Origin: Flagellimonas pelagia
GTDB taxonomy: Bacteria; Bacteroidota; Bacteroidia; Flavobacteriales; Flavobacteriaceae
Direction of reading: 5' to 3'
NCBI RefSeq assembly: GCF_003584135.1
Contig: NZ_QXFI01000013.1
Coordinates: 186,001-250,000, forward strand
Length of the DNA stretch: 64,000 nucleotides
The translations under genes were made by a program, and so were the position numbers. Positions 51,933-61,565 of the stretch are shown here, piece after piece (the stretch's first letter is position 1; each line of letters begins with the position of its first letter). The notes beneath the pieces are model-generated. The model was given only the letters and a program-made list of their open reading frames with translations. It searched no databases and was not told the DNA's origin.

Positions 51933-52631
51933 TTATTCTTCCACTCGGAGCATAAACCCTCGTCGGTTTACATTCACGATACTGACCTTGGGGTCTTTAC
52001 TGAGATGTTTTCGTAAGTGTGACACAAAAACGTTGAGGCTCTTTTTGTTGAAGTAATCATTCTTGTCCCAAATGGTCGTCAAGATTTCCTTGTGTGTGCA
52101 CAATTGGTTTTGGTTCATGGCCAAAAGCGTCAACAGGTCAAATTCCTTGCCTGTCAGTTTTATAAGTTCTCCCCTATATCTAAGTTCAAAATTTTCGGTA
52201 TTCAAGGAATAGTCCCCAATTTCATACTCCGCAGCCTGCTGTTCCACTTCGGAATCCACCACCAATCTAGCCAGCAATGCATTGATGCGCACCACCAGTT
52301 CTTCCTCATCAATGGGTTTTTTGAGATAGTCCACCGCACCCAGTGAGAATCCTTTTAAAACGTCTATCTTCAGCGATCGGGCCGTTAAAAATATAAAAGG
52401 TAGATCCGGGTTGATGTTCTTGATCTTTTGTGAAAGTTCAAAACCGTCCATGTCAGGTAACATGACATCCAGAATTGCCAGGTCGAATACATTGGTCTCG
52501 GTCTTCACCAGGGCTTCTTGCGCGTTCTTTGCCCATGTGACCATAAATCCCTTCATTCCTAAGTATTCTGAGAGCAAATATCCTAAAGAGGTATCATCTT
52601 CAACCAGAATCAATTTGTACTTTCTATCCAT
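51933..52631 (-). CDS. OmpR-family response regulator
   Basis: The 232-residue protein has a receiver domain (Asp55 in LAILDVMLPDMDGF, Lys in LKKPIDEEELV near 107) and a winged-helix domain (LTGKEFDLLTLLAMNQNQLCTHKEILTTIWD; VFVSHLRKHL). It overlaps the end of the kinase gene by 8 bp; on the minus strand the kinase comes first. It controls unknown genes; the next plus-strand gene is the start of the polysaccharide locus. Confidence 0.93.
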   Translation of the reverse strand: MDRKYKLILVEDDTSLGYLLSEYLGMKGFMVTWAKNAQEALVKTETNVFDLAILDVMLPDMDGFELSQKIKNINPDLPFIFLTARSLKIDVLKGFSLGAVDYLKKPIDEEELVVRINALLARLVVDSEVEQQAAEYEIGDYSLNTENFELRYRGELIKLTGKEFDLLTLLAMNQNQLCTHKEILTTIWDKNDYFNKKSLNVFVSHLRKHLSKDPKVSIVNVNRRGFMLRVEE

Positions 52632-53898
52632 TTTTGGTCAATTTAAAGGAAAGGGTAAATCTTGTCCCTTTTCCCAATTCACTTTCCACCGAGATCTTTC
52701 CCCGATGCATCCTTACAATTTTTTGTACATAGGACAATCCAAGACCATAACCTTTCACCCTGTGCACATCGCCATTCTTAATCCTAAAATATTTTTGGAA
52801 AATTCTTTTTTGGTCTTGCTTGGAGATTCCCTGTCCATTATCCTCAATGGAAATGAAAAGTTTTCCTTTTTGGGTAAATGCTTTCAGACGAATGACCGGG
52901 TCATCGGAGTATTTTTTGGCATTCTCCAACAGGTTGGCAATAACATTTTCCAAATGGAACTTTTCCGCCTTGATTATATAGTAATCTCCAAAAAGTTCAT
53001 AGTCGAAGTCAAGGTTTTCACTGGCCGCCAAAATTTTAAAATCCTTGGAGATACGTTCCAATTCCGGCTTAAAGTCAATTTCATTGAACTGCATCAGTTT
53101 TTTTCCCGACTCCAAACTGGCCAATTCCAAGACTTTATCGATATGACTTCGCAACCTATCTGTTTCACGCCTGATAAGTTCCACAACTGGTCTTTTTTCC
53201 TCCGATATCCCCTCCTCCAAAATCTTGCTGGCAAGACCTATGGAGAACACTGGGGTTTTGAGTTCATGGGTTAGATTATTGATGAAATCATTTGTTGTGG
53301 TAATCAAACTGCTCTGCCAGTAAAAAGACCTCAATACCCAGATCACCACCACGATTATAGCCAACAGAAATATAAAACTAGGAATAATAAGCCCTTTTAT
53401 TTGACCCATAAAATATTTGTTCAAATCTTCAAAACCTAGCTCAAGAATCACTTCTTTGTTCAGCAACTCTGGAAGGTAACCATTGAGTTTAATAGGATAG
53501 GTCAAGGCATCCTCACTTTGTATGTGGGGTCTTACTGAAGTCAAATACTGTATGGAATCCCTCGAATATAAAGCATAGGTAAAAGGAGCATCAATACCGG
53601 AAACACCCAATTGGTAGGCAATATAATCGTTTAGGTAAAATTGGGAAGCCTTCTCCAAACTATCCAAACCTATATTAACTTCCGAAGTATCCTTTTCAAT
53701 GGCATTGCCAAGCGTGTATGTCAAAGAGTTGACTTCGGAAAGTTCTTTACCGATGTTTGTCCTGGCCTTGTCCATCTTTTCTGAAAACTGTACCCTTGCC
53801 AATCCCAAGCCCACACGCAAGTATTGATATTGCACCACCAAAAGGCCAATAACCGATACCACAAAAACAAGTACGTATACATTTCTTTTGGTCAGCAT
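52624..53898 (-). CDS. Sensor histidine kinase
   Basis: From the ATG at 53898 the protein has 424 residues. It has two membrane helices (about residues 5-24 and 225-245) around a periplasmic region of about 200 residues. The HisKA box NDFINNLTHELKTPVFSIGLASKIL follows, and then a HATPase domain (NLLENAKKYSDDPVIRL, IEDNGQGIS, GYGLGLSYVQKIV). The first membrane helix is near the start, so the sensor domain is periplasmic. An upstream in-frame start at 53922 adds eight residues and is unlikely. It is paired with the regulator at 51933-52631. Confidence 0.93.
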   Translation of the reverse strand: MLTKRNVYVLVFVVSVIGLLVVQYQYLRVGLGLARVQFSEKMDKARTNIGKELSEVNSLTYTLGNAIEKDTSEVNIGLDSLEKASQFYLNDYIAYQLGVSGIDAPFTYALYSRDSIQYLTSVRPHIQSEDALTYPIKLNGYLPELLNKEVILELGFEDLNKYFMGQIKGLIIPSFIFLLAIIVVVIWVLRSFYWQSSLITTTNDFINNLTHELKTPVFSIGLASKILEEGISEEKRPVVELIRRETDRLRSHIDKVLELASLESGKKLMQFNEIDFKPELERISKDFKILAASENLDFDYELFGDYYIIKAEKFHLENVIANLLENAKKYSDDPVIRLKAFTQKGKLFISIEDNGQGISKQDQKRIFQKYFRIKNGDVHRVKGYGLGLSYVQKIVRMHRGKISVESELGKGTRFTLSFKLTKNG

Positions 53899-54017
53899 GG
53901 TGCTAAATAAACAAAAAAACACCAGCTATTTACCTCTTGGTTAACCCTATTAATCTTTCATTAATCTTTTTGATCGATTGTTAATCCCTGGGCAAGTCAT
54001 TAAGATCTATCTTAGCC

Positions 54018-54050
54018 ATGAGTTTAGTTAAGAAATATATTGTAGTGTAA
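54018..54050 (+). CDS. Ten-codon reading frame ending at the palindrome (putative leader peptide)
   Basis: ATG-AGT-TTA-GTT-AAG-AAA-TAT... encodes MSLVKKYIVV and stops with TAA whose last two bases are the first bases of the 38-bp palindrome. It has no recognised family. Its position directly against a terminator-like hairpin, 150 bp before the polysaccharide operon, fits a leader peptide or a small regulatory transcript. Evidence for translation is only the start codon and position. Confidence 0.3.
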   Translation: MSLVKKYIVV

Positions 54051-54090
54051 ACAAAGGGCCGGTCCATATGGACCGGCCCTTTGTTTTGTT
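54049..54090 (+). terminator. 38-bp perfect palindrome, terminator-like
   Basis: AAACAAAGGGCCGGTCCAT and its complement form a 38-bp perfect palindrome (54049-54086) with no loop bases, followed by TGTT and preceded by T/A-rich DNA. It stops transcripts coming from the left, or both ways. No annotated gene lies on the plus strand before it except the ten-codon frame. Confidence 0.75.
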
Positions 54091-54116
54091 TAACTAGGGA
54101 GCCAAAAAACATTTCA

Positions 54117-54148
54117 TTGTCATTTGCCCTAGCATATCATTATCTTTG
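54117..54148 (+). promoter_or_regulatory. Promoter of the polysaccharide phosphatase gene
   Basis: TTG (54117-54119) and a perfect TAnnTTTG element TATCTTTG (54141-54148) are separated by 21 bases. The gene starts 18 bp later. The site lies after the palindrome, so the gene has its own start of transcription. Confidence 0.65.
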
Positions 54149-54165
54149 CAGTCCAAATTTTAGAC

Positions 54166-54909
54166 ATGTTCAGTTTTTTTCAAAGGAAGGTATACTTGGC
54201 CGACTATCTGCATGGACTTGTGGATATCCACAACCATATTCTTCCGGGTATAGATGATGGGGCAAAATCGGCGGAAGATTCCATTGGGCTAATCAATGGC
54301 TTTGCCGAACTAGGGGTAAAAAGTTTTATATGCACCCCGCACATTATGCACAATCATTACGACAATACTCCAAAAACCATTAAGGAAGCATATGAAAAAG
54401 TTGCAAGGGAGTTGGAAAAACCAGGGCTGCCATCCATTAAACTGGACTATTCTGCCGAACATATGATCGATGACAATTTCGAGAGGATTTTGAAAAGTGG
54501 ACAAATTGTTCCATTGAAGGAACAATACCTACTGATTGAAATGTCGTATCTACAACCCTCCTTTAATTTTGATGTAGCCGTGGAGAAGATTGCCAAACAC
54601 AGGTATTTTCCAATTTTGGCCCATCCGGAAAGGTATATGTATTTCCATCAAAAATATGGGAAGTATGCATCCATGAAATCCAACGGTATTATGTTCCAGC
54701 TAAATCTGCCCTCATTAAATCCAGAGTCTTATGGGAGTGGAGTCCTGAAAGTTGCTGAAAAACTATTGGAAGATAGGGTTATTGATTTTGTAGGATCTGA
54801 TGTTCACAATCTTAGGCAATTGGCCCTCATAAAGGAAACCAAATTGAGTACCAAGACTTTGAACGCTTTGCTTCCCGTTATAGAGAATACAATAAACACT
54901 TTTTTCTAA
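54166..54909 (+). CDS. CpsB/CapC family tyrosine-protein phosphatase
   Basis: This 247-residue protein has the PHP-type metal motif DIHNHILPGIDDGAKS (His22, His24, Asp30) and later HPERYMYF and GSDVHNL, as in CpsB/YwqE. These manganese-dependent phosphatases remove phosphate from Tyr residues of Wzc-type kinases and control polysaccharide chain length. The kinase gene lies directly beside it in convergent orientation (54909/54910), so the pair would work against each other. The short N-terminus MFSFFQRKVYLADY is typical of flavobacterial members. Confidence 0.95.
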   Translation: MFSFFQRKVYLADYLHGLVDIHNHILPGIDDGAKSAEDSIGLINGFAELGVKSFICTPHIMHNHYDNTPKTIKEAYEKVARELEKPGLPSIKLDYSAEHMIDDNFERILKSGQIVPLKEQYLLIEMSYLQPSFNFDVAVEKIAKHRYFPILAHPERYMYFHQKYGKYASMKSNGIMFQLNLPSLNPESYGSGVLKVAEKLLEDRVIDFVGSDVHNLRQLALIKETKLSTKTLNALLPVIENTINTFF

Positions 54910-57276
54910 TCAAGATAGGCTCCACCACTTTTTAACCGTTTTTCCGTAACCATATCCATATTTTCCTCCGTATCCCAAGTTGGATTCCTTAACGCCATTT
55001 ACTATAAAGGACATATTTTTGATTTTGCCCTCCTCTAAAAGCTTGATCGGATATTCCAATACCTTTCGTTCAGTCACTCCTGCCTTGGTAACATAAAGAA
55101 TCTGGTCCGCGTAATCACTTACCAACAAAGTGTCCGTAACGGCAAGCATTGGTGCAGAGTCAACAATAATGTAATCGTAATTTGCCCTTGCTCTTTCAAA
55201 AAAATCGGCCAATCTATCGCTCATCAACAATTCAGCTGGGTTGGGCGGTATCTTGCCCGAGAACACAATATCAATCTTGGTGTCCCCAATAATCATGGGA
55301 GTTATGGCATCTTTAAAACCAACACTATCACTATAAAGATATTCGGTAAGCCCGGTAATTTCCTTTCTGGTCAACTGCTCGCCACCTCCCTTAAGATTAA
55401 GGTAAAAATCATGAAGTTTTGGATTCCTGATATCAGCTCCGATCAATAATACACGTTTTTTGGTGCTTGCTAATACCATGGCCAAATTGGAAGACAAAAA
55501 GGTCTTACCTTCTCCTGAAACACTTGAGGTGATCAATGTGACACTACCAAGATCTGTCTTTAAATTCTTACGGAGCAAATAATCCAAATTGGTCCTTAAA
55601 ATGCGGAGTGACTCTCCCAACACGGAGCGGTCCATACCAGAAACCAATTTGTTGTCCTTCTTACCTATCTTGGGAAGCTCTGCAAGAACTGGAGCGGATG
55701 CTCTGTTTGATATTAGTTTTTCCAGTTCTATTTTGTTCTGGACCTTATTTTCCAACAGACCTTGCGCATATATCACTGAAAATGGTATAAGAAGGCCTAA
55801 AATAATAGCTGCCAAATACACTACCTTTGGTTTTGGTGCTATGGGTAACCCGGCACCGTATGCAGCATCCACAATTTTTGATTTAGGGGCAGCAGATGCG
55901 AACGTAATCTGGGATTCCTCCCGTTTTTGCAATAAGTATAGATACAATGACTCTGTAGTTTGCTGCTGTCTAGAAATATCCCTCAGTGCCCTTTCATTGC
56001 TCGGGGCCGCATAGATTCTAGAATTTATTTGGGACAACTGCTTGCTCAAACTGTTTACTTGAAGGTCTAGGTTGTTGGTAACATTGTTCAAACTGGATTG
56101 CATCCCCCTTTTTAAACTTTCCAACTGCTGGTCAAGTTTAACGATTACCGGATTTTTCTCATTGGAACTCTCCAACAATCGGTTTCTTTGTGCCACCAAT
56201 TCATTATATTTCTGGGCTGCATTGGCAATACCAGGATCATTGAGACCAACATTTGTTGGCACCACATCATATCCTTCTTGATCACTGATCAAATCTTTCA
56301 TTGAGTTAGCAATGTTCAACTGTATGCTCGCACTTTGCAATTCCTGTTCACTGGACGCACTTCTGTTAAAGTTCACGCTGGATTGTGATCCTAGATCCGC
56401 TATTCCACGGCTTTCCTTGAAAGTTTCAGCACTCTCGTCCACAGAGGAAAGATTACTGTATATTTCAGTAATCCTATCGTTTATGAATTTGGTAGTTCGG
56501 TCAGCAATGTCCTTTTTGTCCTCAACCGCATTGGAATTATTGGTCTGAACCAACTCATTGATAATATCAACCGCCCTTTTTTGGACAGGATCGGTAAGGG
56601 TAATGTTTATAATGTTGGACATTTTGTTGGCGGGACTTACAACAATATTGTCCCTGTACTCAGCTGCTACCAAAGGGATTGGATCTATGGCTACCTTTAA
56701 TCTTTTGTTCTTATAGGAATTCAAGTACTCTGTTTCTGGAACCAAGATGATATCCCCGATCTTGGTCTTGATCTTGGATCCATAATCATACTTTTTATAA
56801 GGACCGTCTTCCTCTTCTGAATATTCAAATGAAGTATCGGATTTTAGGTCCACATAGAAATGATGATTGGACTTGTTCACTATGGAATCCGCGGAAATAA
56901 AATTTATGGTGAAAGGGAAATTTCCACCGTACAGTTCATTGTCCCTAATGTTTCCGATAACATAGTACCTAACATTGAGTTTGAGCTTTTTTACTACCTG
57001 GATAAAATTACTCCTTGCCTTTAGTATTTCGATCTCATCCTCAATCTTTGTAGTACCCCCCGAAAACACATCAAGATCCTGTAAAACACTCAACTCGGAA
57101 CTGGAGCCGTTTTCTTCCAGAATTTGGATTTTTGCCGAAGCGCTATACATTGGAACTGAATATCTGACATATACCACCGCCATTAATATGGCAACTGCCA
57201 AACATAAAATAAACCACTTCCAGTGTTTCAAATAAGAGTCCAATAGGCTCTTCAAATCCAATTCAGAGTTATTCAT
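54910..57276 (-). CDS. Polysaccharide biosynthesis tyrosine autokinase (Wzc-like)
   Basis: The 788-residue protein has a Wzz-type N-terminal domain with a first helix (about 18-38), a long coiled-coil periplasmic part (about 240-450), a second helix (about 480-502) and a cytoplasmic BY-kinase domain. The Walker A motif is SVSGEGKTF with Lys591, and the Walker B-like segment is YDYIIVDSAPMLAVTD. The C-terminus GYGGKYGYGYGKTVKKW is rich in Tyr, the autophosphorylation cluster. It regulates capsule chain length and export with the Wza-like protein. It ends one base from the phosphatase gene on the opposite strand. Confidence 0.95.
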   Translation of the reverse strand: MNNSELDLKSLLDSYLKHWKWFILCLAVAILMAVVYVRYSVPMYSASAKIQILEENGSSSELSVLQDLDVFSGGTTKIEDEIEILKARSNFIQVVKKLKLNVRYYVIGNIRDNELYGGNFPFTINFISADSIVNKSNHHFYVDLKSDTSFEYSEEEDGPYKKYDYGSKIKTKIGDIILVPETEYLNSYKNKRLKVAIDPIPLVAAEYRDNIVVSPANKMSNIINITLTDPVQKRAVDIINELVQTNNSNAVEDKKDIADRTTKFINDRITEIYSNLSSVDESAETFKESRGIADLGSQSSVNFNRSASSEQELQSASIQLNIANSMKDLISDQEGYDVVPTNVGLNDPGIANAAQKYNELVAQRNRLLESSNEKNPVIVKLDQQLESLKRGMQSSLNNVTNNLDLQVNSLSKQLSQINSRIYAAPSNERALRDISRQQQTTESLYLYLLQKREESQITFASAAPKSKIVDAAYGAGLPIAPKPKVVYLAAIILGLLIPFSVIYAQGLLENKVQNKIELEKLISNRASAPVLAELPKIGKKDNKLVSGMDRSVLGESLRILRTNLDYLLRKNLKTDLGSVTLITSSVSGEGKTFLSSNLAMVLASTKKRVLLIGADIRNPKLHDFYLNLKGGGEQLTRKEITGLTEYLYSDSVGFKDAITPMIIGDTKIDIVFSGKIPPNPAELLMSDRLADFFERARANYDYIIVDSAPMLAVTDTLLVSDYADQILYVTKAGVTERKVLEYPIKLLEEGKIKNMSFIVNGVKESNLGYGGKYGYGYGKTVKKWWSLS

Positions 57277-57326
57277 TTGTCTTTGGGGAATGATGTTATT
57301 CTATTAGGTATAAAAGATTTCAGGCG

Positions 57327-58091
57327 TTAATTCCTCGTCAATAGTATTACTGTGGATGTAATAAGTACCGATAAGATGGATACAGCAATGGATGTCCGTT
57401 GATCAAAACTTGATTGTGTTTTTCCGGATTTATTAGGCTCTACATATACAACATCGTTCTGGGTCAAATAGTACACCGGCGATTTTAGGGCATCTTTTTG
57501 GTTAAGATTGATTCTGTTGTACACTTTTGTCCCATCAAAATCCCTAATTACCATTATGTTGTCCCTTCTACCCTTGATATTTATATCACCGGCCAGACCC
57601 AATGCTTCCATTATTGTTATCTGCTCACCGTTTACTGGATAGGTGCCTGGCTTGTTCACGGCTCCCAAAATTGTAACCGTAAAGTTTTTGATCCTAATGT
57701 TTATGATCGGGTTCACCAAATAATCAGACAACTTTTCTTCCAGTAGTTTTTGGGTCTCACTAGGTGAAAGACCTGCTATCTTTATCTTTCCGATAACCGG
57801 AAAATCTATCTCACCATTCTTGTCCACAAGATAATCTACCTGCTCTGGGCGTATTCCTCCTTCTTGGGCGCCTCTATACAAATTAAAAGGGGCACTGGCC
57901 TCAGCATCCAATACGGAAACATAGATACTTACCAGATCGTCAACTTTAAACTTGGTTGAAAAAGTATTGTCATCGACCAAGGTCTCGAATTGGGTTGCAT
58001 CTTGAAAATAGACCACATCTTTTGAAGATGAACAAGAAGCCAATACGGATGCAATAATAATAAAGCATGCCAATTTAATCGTATGGTGCAT
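57327..58091 (-). CDS. Wza-like polysaccharide export lipoprotein
   Basis: The 254-residue protein has a lipoprotein signal (MHHTIKLACFIIIASVLASC, Cys20), a Poly_export domain (DLVSIYVSVLDAEAS...GKIKIAGLSPSETQKLLEEKLSDYL) and an SLBB domain (VTILGAVNKPGTYPV). A C-terminal hydrophobic segment (TSIAVSILSVLITSTVILL) is found in Bacteroidetes members. It forms the outer membrane export channel and works with the Wzc-like kinase 50 bp downstream. It starts 18 bp after the dehydratase gene. Confidence 0.94.
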   Translation of the reverse strand: MHHTIKLACFIIIASVLASCSSSKDVVYFQDATQFETLVDDNTFSTKFKVDDLVSIYVSVLDAEASAPFNLYRGAQEGGIRPEQVDYLVDKNGEIDFPVIGKIKIAGLSPSETQKLLEEKLSDYLVNPIINIRIKNFTVTILGAVNKPGTYPVNGEQITIMEALGLAGDINIKGRRDNIMVIRDFDGTKVYNRINLNQKDALKSPVYYLTQNDVVYVEPNKSGKTQSSFDQRTSIAVSILSVLITSTVILLTRN

Positions 58092-58109
58092 TGTGAGAAT
58101 CGTTTTAGT

Positions 58110-60053
58110 TTAGTTGTTGAATTGAGGTAACCCCAGTTTGGATTCTTTAATATCCATTTCAGGATTCTTCCTGTCCAATTTACAAAAATCAGAATTGTTG
58201 GAGATATATTCCGGAACAATACTTTTCATTAATTGAACCACATTGTCCTTGAAAAAGAGGTTAGAGATACAAAGTTCATCTATCATTGTCCTGGTCTTGG
58301 CATAATCGATTTCCCTTACCTTACTGATCATAATCTTATCATGATAAGTGGGCAATGTATTTTCACCATTGGCCAACAGTTCCTCATACAATTTTTCACC
58401 TGGTCTTAAACCTGTGATTTTTATATCTATATCATCAGGGTAGTGGAGTCCCGAAAGCCTGATCATGTTCTTGGCCAAATCCATGATCTTTACCGATTCG
58501 CCCATATCAAAAATAAATATCTCCCCCCCTTTGCCCATGGCCCCCGCTTCCAACACCAACTGGGAAGCTTCGGGAATGGTCATAAAATAGCGAGTGATGT
58601 CTTTGTGGGTCACCGTTAACGGTCCGCCTTTTTCTATTTGTTTTCTGAACAAAGGGATTACAGAACCATTTGAACCCAACACATTTCCAAATCGTGTAGT
58701 GACAAATTTGGTTTTCTCCTCTTGTTGTCTACAGCTAATGTACATTTCGGCTATACGCTTGGTCGCTCCCATGACATTTGTGGGATTCACAGCTTTATCC
58801 GTAGAAACAAATACAAATTTTTCTACCTCATACTCCACGGCCAAATCCACAATGGTTTTGGTTCCCGCAACATTAATCTTAACAGCCTCATAAGGATTTT
58901 GTTCCATTAAAGGGACATGCTTGTAGGCCGCAGCATGAAAAATTCTATCTGGTCGGTGTTCCTCAAACAGAACCCTCATTTTGTTCTTGTCCCTAATATC
59001 ACTGACAATTGGGACAAAGTTGAAAAATCCAACTTGTTTCAATTCCTGTTGAAGGTCGTAGAGAGCGGATTCCGCTTGGTCTATCACAATCAAGGAGCGA
59101 TAATTGTATTTGCAGATCTGCCTTACAAGCTCGCTACCTATAGATCCGGCACCACCTGTTACCATGATTACCTTATCCTCGAAATCCTTCATAACTTTAC
59201 TATTCTTGATTTCGATGGGAGGCCTGTCCAAAAGATCCTCTATCTGTACCCTTTTAATCTGGGAAACCTTGAGTTCTCCATTGATCCAATCCTCCACGGG
59301 GGGCACTATCTTTACTTTAACGGGTAAATCAACAATTTCATTTACCAAAGTACGCAACTGTTTGGGCCTTATGCTTTGGATGGAAAAAATAACCTCAGAT
59401 ATATTGTTGAACTTGACAAATTCTTCTGTAAGGATTGATTTATCATAAACCTTTACCCCATTGATCTGTTTCCCTACTTTTTGTAGGTTATTGTCCACAA
59501 ATCCAACCACTTTGGAGCTCATTTTGGAATGATTGGTAAGTGTGTTGTAAGTTATGATGCCCGATTCACCTGCACCATATATGATGATGTTTTTGTTGGG
59601 AGTTTCATTTCGGTTCATCAAACTCTCGTAGCATATCTTGAAAATGTACCTTGCTGCAGTAAGTGAAATGAAGGTGAGCAAGCTATTGATGATAATGATA
59701 GATAACGGAATTGTAAATCCATCAACCATGTTCATGAAGCGATTTACCAGAACAACCCCTATTGCACCGATACTTGCCAGACATACCGCATTAAAAATCG
59801 CATATACGTCCTTCATTCCGGTATGCCTGACCACTCCCTTGTAACTACCAGAAATTAGAAAAGAGATTCCAAAAAGAAGAACGATAATGGGCAACTGGGC
59901 CCATAATTTCTGGACATCGAAATTAAAGCTCAAATTGAACCTAATGAAATAAGCCAATATGAAAGACACGGCAACAATGCACAAATCTATGAACAATACC
60001 GTCCATTTAGATGCATAGTGCCTGCCATTTCTATAAAAGTATTCTTTTATCAT
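58110..60053 (-). CDS. Nucleotide-sugar 4,6-dehydratase, membrane-bound (PglF/WbpM-like)
   Basis: The 647-residue protein has four membrane helices (about residues 15-135), a Rossmann-like CoA-binding region (IIYGAGESGIITYNTLTNHS) and an SDR domain starting at VTGGAGSIGSELVRQ near residue 298. It also has the FVSTDKAVNPTNVMGATKR motif in which Met replaces the usual Tyr, as in PglF-type enzymes. It forms UDP-4-keto-6-deoxy-GlcNAc, the first step to bacillosamine-like or FucNAc-type sugars. The aminotransferase gene overlaps its start by 4 bp. Confidence 0.93.
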   Translation of the reverse strand: MIKEYFYRNGRHYASKWTVLFIDLCIVAVSFILAYFIRFNLSFNFDVQKLWAQLPIIVLLFGISFLISGSYKGVVRHTGMKDVYAIFNAVCLASIGAIGVVLVNRFMNMVDGFTIPLSIIIINSLLTFISLTAARYIFKICYESLMNRNETPNKNIIIYGAGESGIITYNTLTNHSKMSSKVVGFVDNNLQKVGKQINGVKVYDKSILTEEFVKFNNISEVIFSIQSIRPKQLRTLVNEIVDLPVKVKIVPPVEDWINGELKVSQIKRVQIEDLLDRPPIEIKNSKVMKDFEDKVIMVTGGAGSIGSELVRQICKYNYRSLIVIDQAESALYDLQQELKQVGFFNFVPIVSDIRDKNKMRVLFEEHRPDRIFHAAAYKHVPLMEQNPYEAVKINVAGTKTIVDLAVEYEVEKFVFVSTDKAVNPTNVMGATKRIAEMYISCRQQEEKTKFVTTRFGNVLGSNGSVIPLFRKQIEKGGPLTVTHKDITRYFMTIPEASQLVLEAGAMGKGGEIFIFDMGESVKIMDLAKNMIRLSGLHYPDDIDIKITGLRPGEKLYEELLANGENTLPTYHDKIMISKVREIDYAKTRTMIDELCISNLFFKDNVVQLMKSIVPEYISNNSDFCKLDRKNPEMDIKESKLGLPQFNN

Positions 60054-61183
60054 TTAAGTTCTCTTTTAACAATATTACATATCCTTTCAAGGTCTTCTTT
60101 TTCAAGACTAGACCCACTTGGCAGGCACAGTCCTCTTTCAAAAAGGTCTTCACTCACACCATTTGTGTAGCTAATTGCCTTTTCAAATACCGGTTGTGCA
60201 TGCATGGGTTTCCAAAGCGGCCTTGACTCAATGTTCTCGTTTTCAAGTGCCAACCTTAAGTTTTCCCTTGTTTCAAAGGAAGGGGTCAAAATACATGTAA
60301 GCCATCTGTTGGAAAAAGTTCCTTCCGGTTCGGCCAGAAAGCTTATTTCTGGAACTTCGGACAAATTAGTTCTATAGAACTCATAGTTGTATCTTCTTGC
60401 CGCAACCCTGTCCTCCAGGACTTCCATTTGTCCCCTGCCAATACCGGCCAACACATTGCTCATCCTATAGTTGTACCCTATTTGGGAATGTTGATAATGT
60501 GGTGCATTATCCCTGGCCTGGGTAGAAAGGAAAACGGCTCTTTCCTTTTCAGTCTTCTCTTTGCAAAGTAAGGCACCACCTCCAGAAGTCGTTATGATTT
60601 TATTCCCATTAAAGGAGAGTATTCCCATATTTGCCAGACTACCGCATTTGCGGCCTTTATAAGAACTTCCCAATGCTTCTGCACTGTCTTCAACAACAGG
60701 GATGTCATATTTTTGGGAGATTTCATTTATTTCATCAGCCTTGTAGGGCATACCATAAAGGTGCACCGCAACAATGGCCTTCGGCTTTTTACCCATGGCC
60801 ATTCTTTCATTTATGGCCTCTTCAAGAAGTTTGGGGCAGATATTCCATGTATCCGACTCACTATCTATAAAAATGGGAGAGGCTCCTAAATAAGCTATAG
60901 GATTTGCCGAGGCAGAAAAGGTAAAGCTTTGGCATAAAACCTCATCGCCGTTGCCCACACCCAAGATCTCCAGTGCCAAATGAATAGCAGCAGTTCCAGA
61001 ACTTAAGCATGCGGCATGTACGCCGTTGTCAACAAACTCTTCAATGGAATTTTCAAAACCCTGTACATTGGGACCTAGTGGAGCGATCCAATTGGAAATA
61101 AAAGCCTCTTTTACATAGGCCTCTTCGGTCTTCCCCATATGTGGAGGAGATAACCAAATTTTTTTCAAGACGGTGGTTTCCAT
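60050..61183 (-). CDS. DegT/DnrJ/EryC1/StrS sugar aminotransferase (PglE-like)
   Basis: The 377-residue protein has the PLP fold with the Schiff-base lysine Lys195 in SFNGNKIITTSGGG, plus SSGTAAIHLALEILGVGNGDEVLCQSFTF and EDSAEALGSSYKGRKCG. With the dehydratase it would convert the 4-keto sugar to a 4-amino sugar, as PglE does. It is the first gene of the minus-strand polysaccharide unit and starts divergently from the epimerase gene at 61.5 kb. Confidence 0.94.
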   Translation of the reverse strand: METTVLKKIWLSPPHMGKTEEAYVKEAFISNWIAPLGPNVQGFENSIEEFVDNGVHAACLSSGTAAIHLALEILGVGNGDEVLCQSFTFSASANPIAYLGASPIFIDSESDTWNICPKLLEEAINERMAMGKKPKAIVAVHLYGMPYKADEINEISQKYDIPVVEDSAEALGSSYKGRKCGSLANMGILSFNGNKIITTSGGGALLCKEKTEKERAVFLSTQARDNAPHYQHSQIGYNYRMSNVLAGIGRGQMEVLEDRVAARRYNYEFYRTNLSEVPEISFLAEPEGTFSNRWLTCILTPSFETRENLRLALENENIESRPLWKPMHAQPVFEKAISYTNGVSEDLFERGLCLPSGSSLEKEDLERICNIVKRELK

Positions 61184-61565
61184 TTTAGTTTTGGGTTATT
61201 ATAAGTAGGTGAGATTGCAATCTCGATGGTAAAAGTAATGGTAAAATCCCCCCAAGTGACCATTTTTACTCACAATTCGCCCAAGGTGAAAAAAAATCGA
61301 TTAAGTGTAAATATCCCGAAAACCACACTTATCTACCATGGTCCGGTTCTGTCCTAGAGCAAGGAATAATTGGTTTAGTACATAATGGTTCAATGAAATT
61401 GCTGATCATGAAAAACACCTATCCTACCTCAAAATCAACCAAAATTTTTCAAAAAAATCATGTAGTTGGTATAATGCCATCCATATGAAGAATGTTTTAA
61501 TTTTTAGTATCAAGGCCTCTTATATGGGCTACATTTGTAATATTTGCAGCAACAAAAACCAGTAT
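61184..61565. other. Divergent intergenic region in the polysaccharide locus
   Basis: This 382-bp gap lies between the divergent aminotransferase and epimerase genes. It contains a 14-bp perfect palindrome GAGATTGCAATCTC at 61211-61224, 28 bp from the aminotransferase start, which could be an operator. No open frame stands out. No good TAnnTTTG element is visible on either strand; a near match (TAATATTTG) lies before the epimerase. Confidence 0.5.

Noticed and set aside
61485..61565. Upstream extension of the UDP-glucuronate epimerase
   Set aside because: The Rossmann fold begins at MKILVTG (61566); the extra 27 residues have no family match and no signal function.
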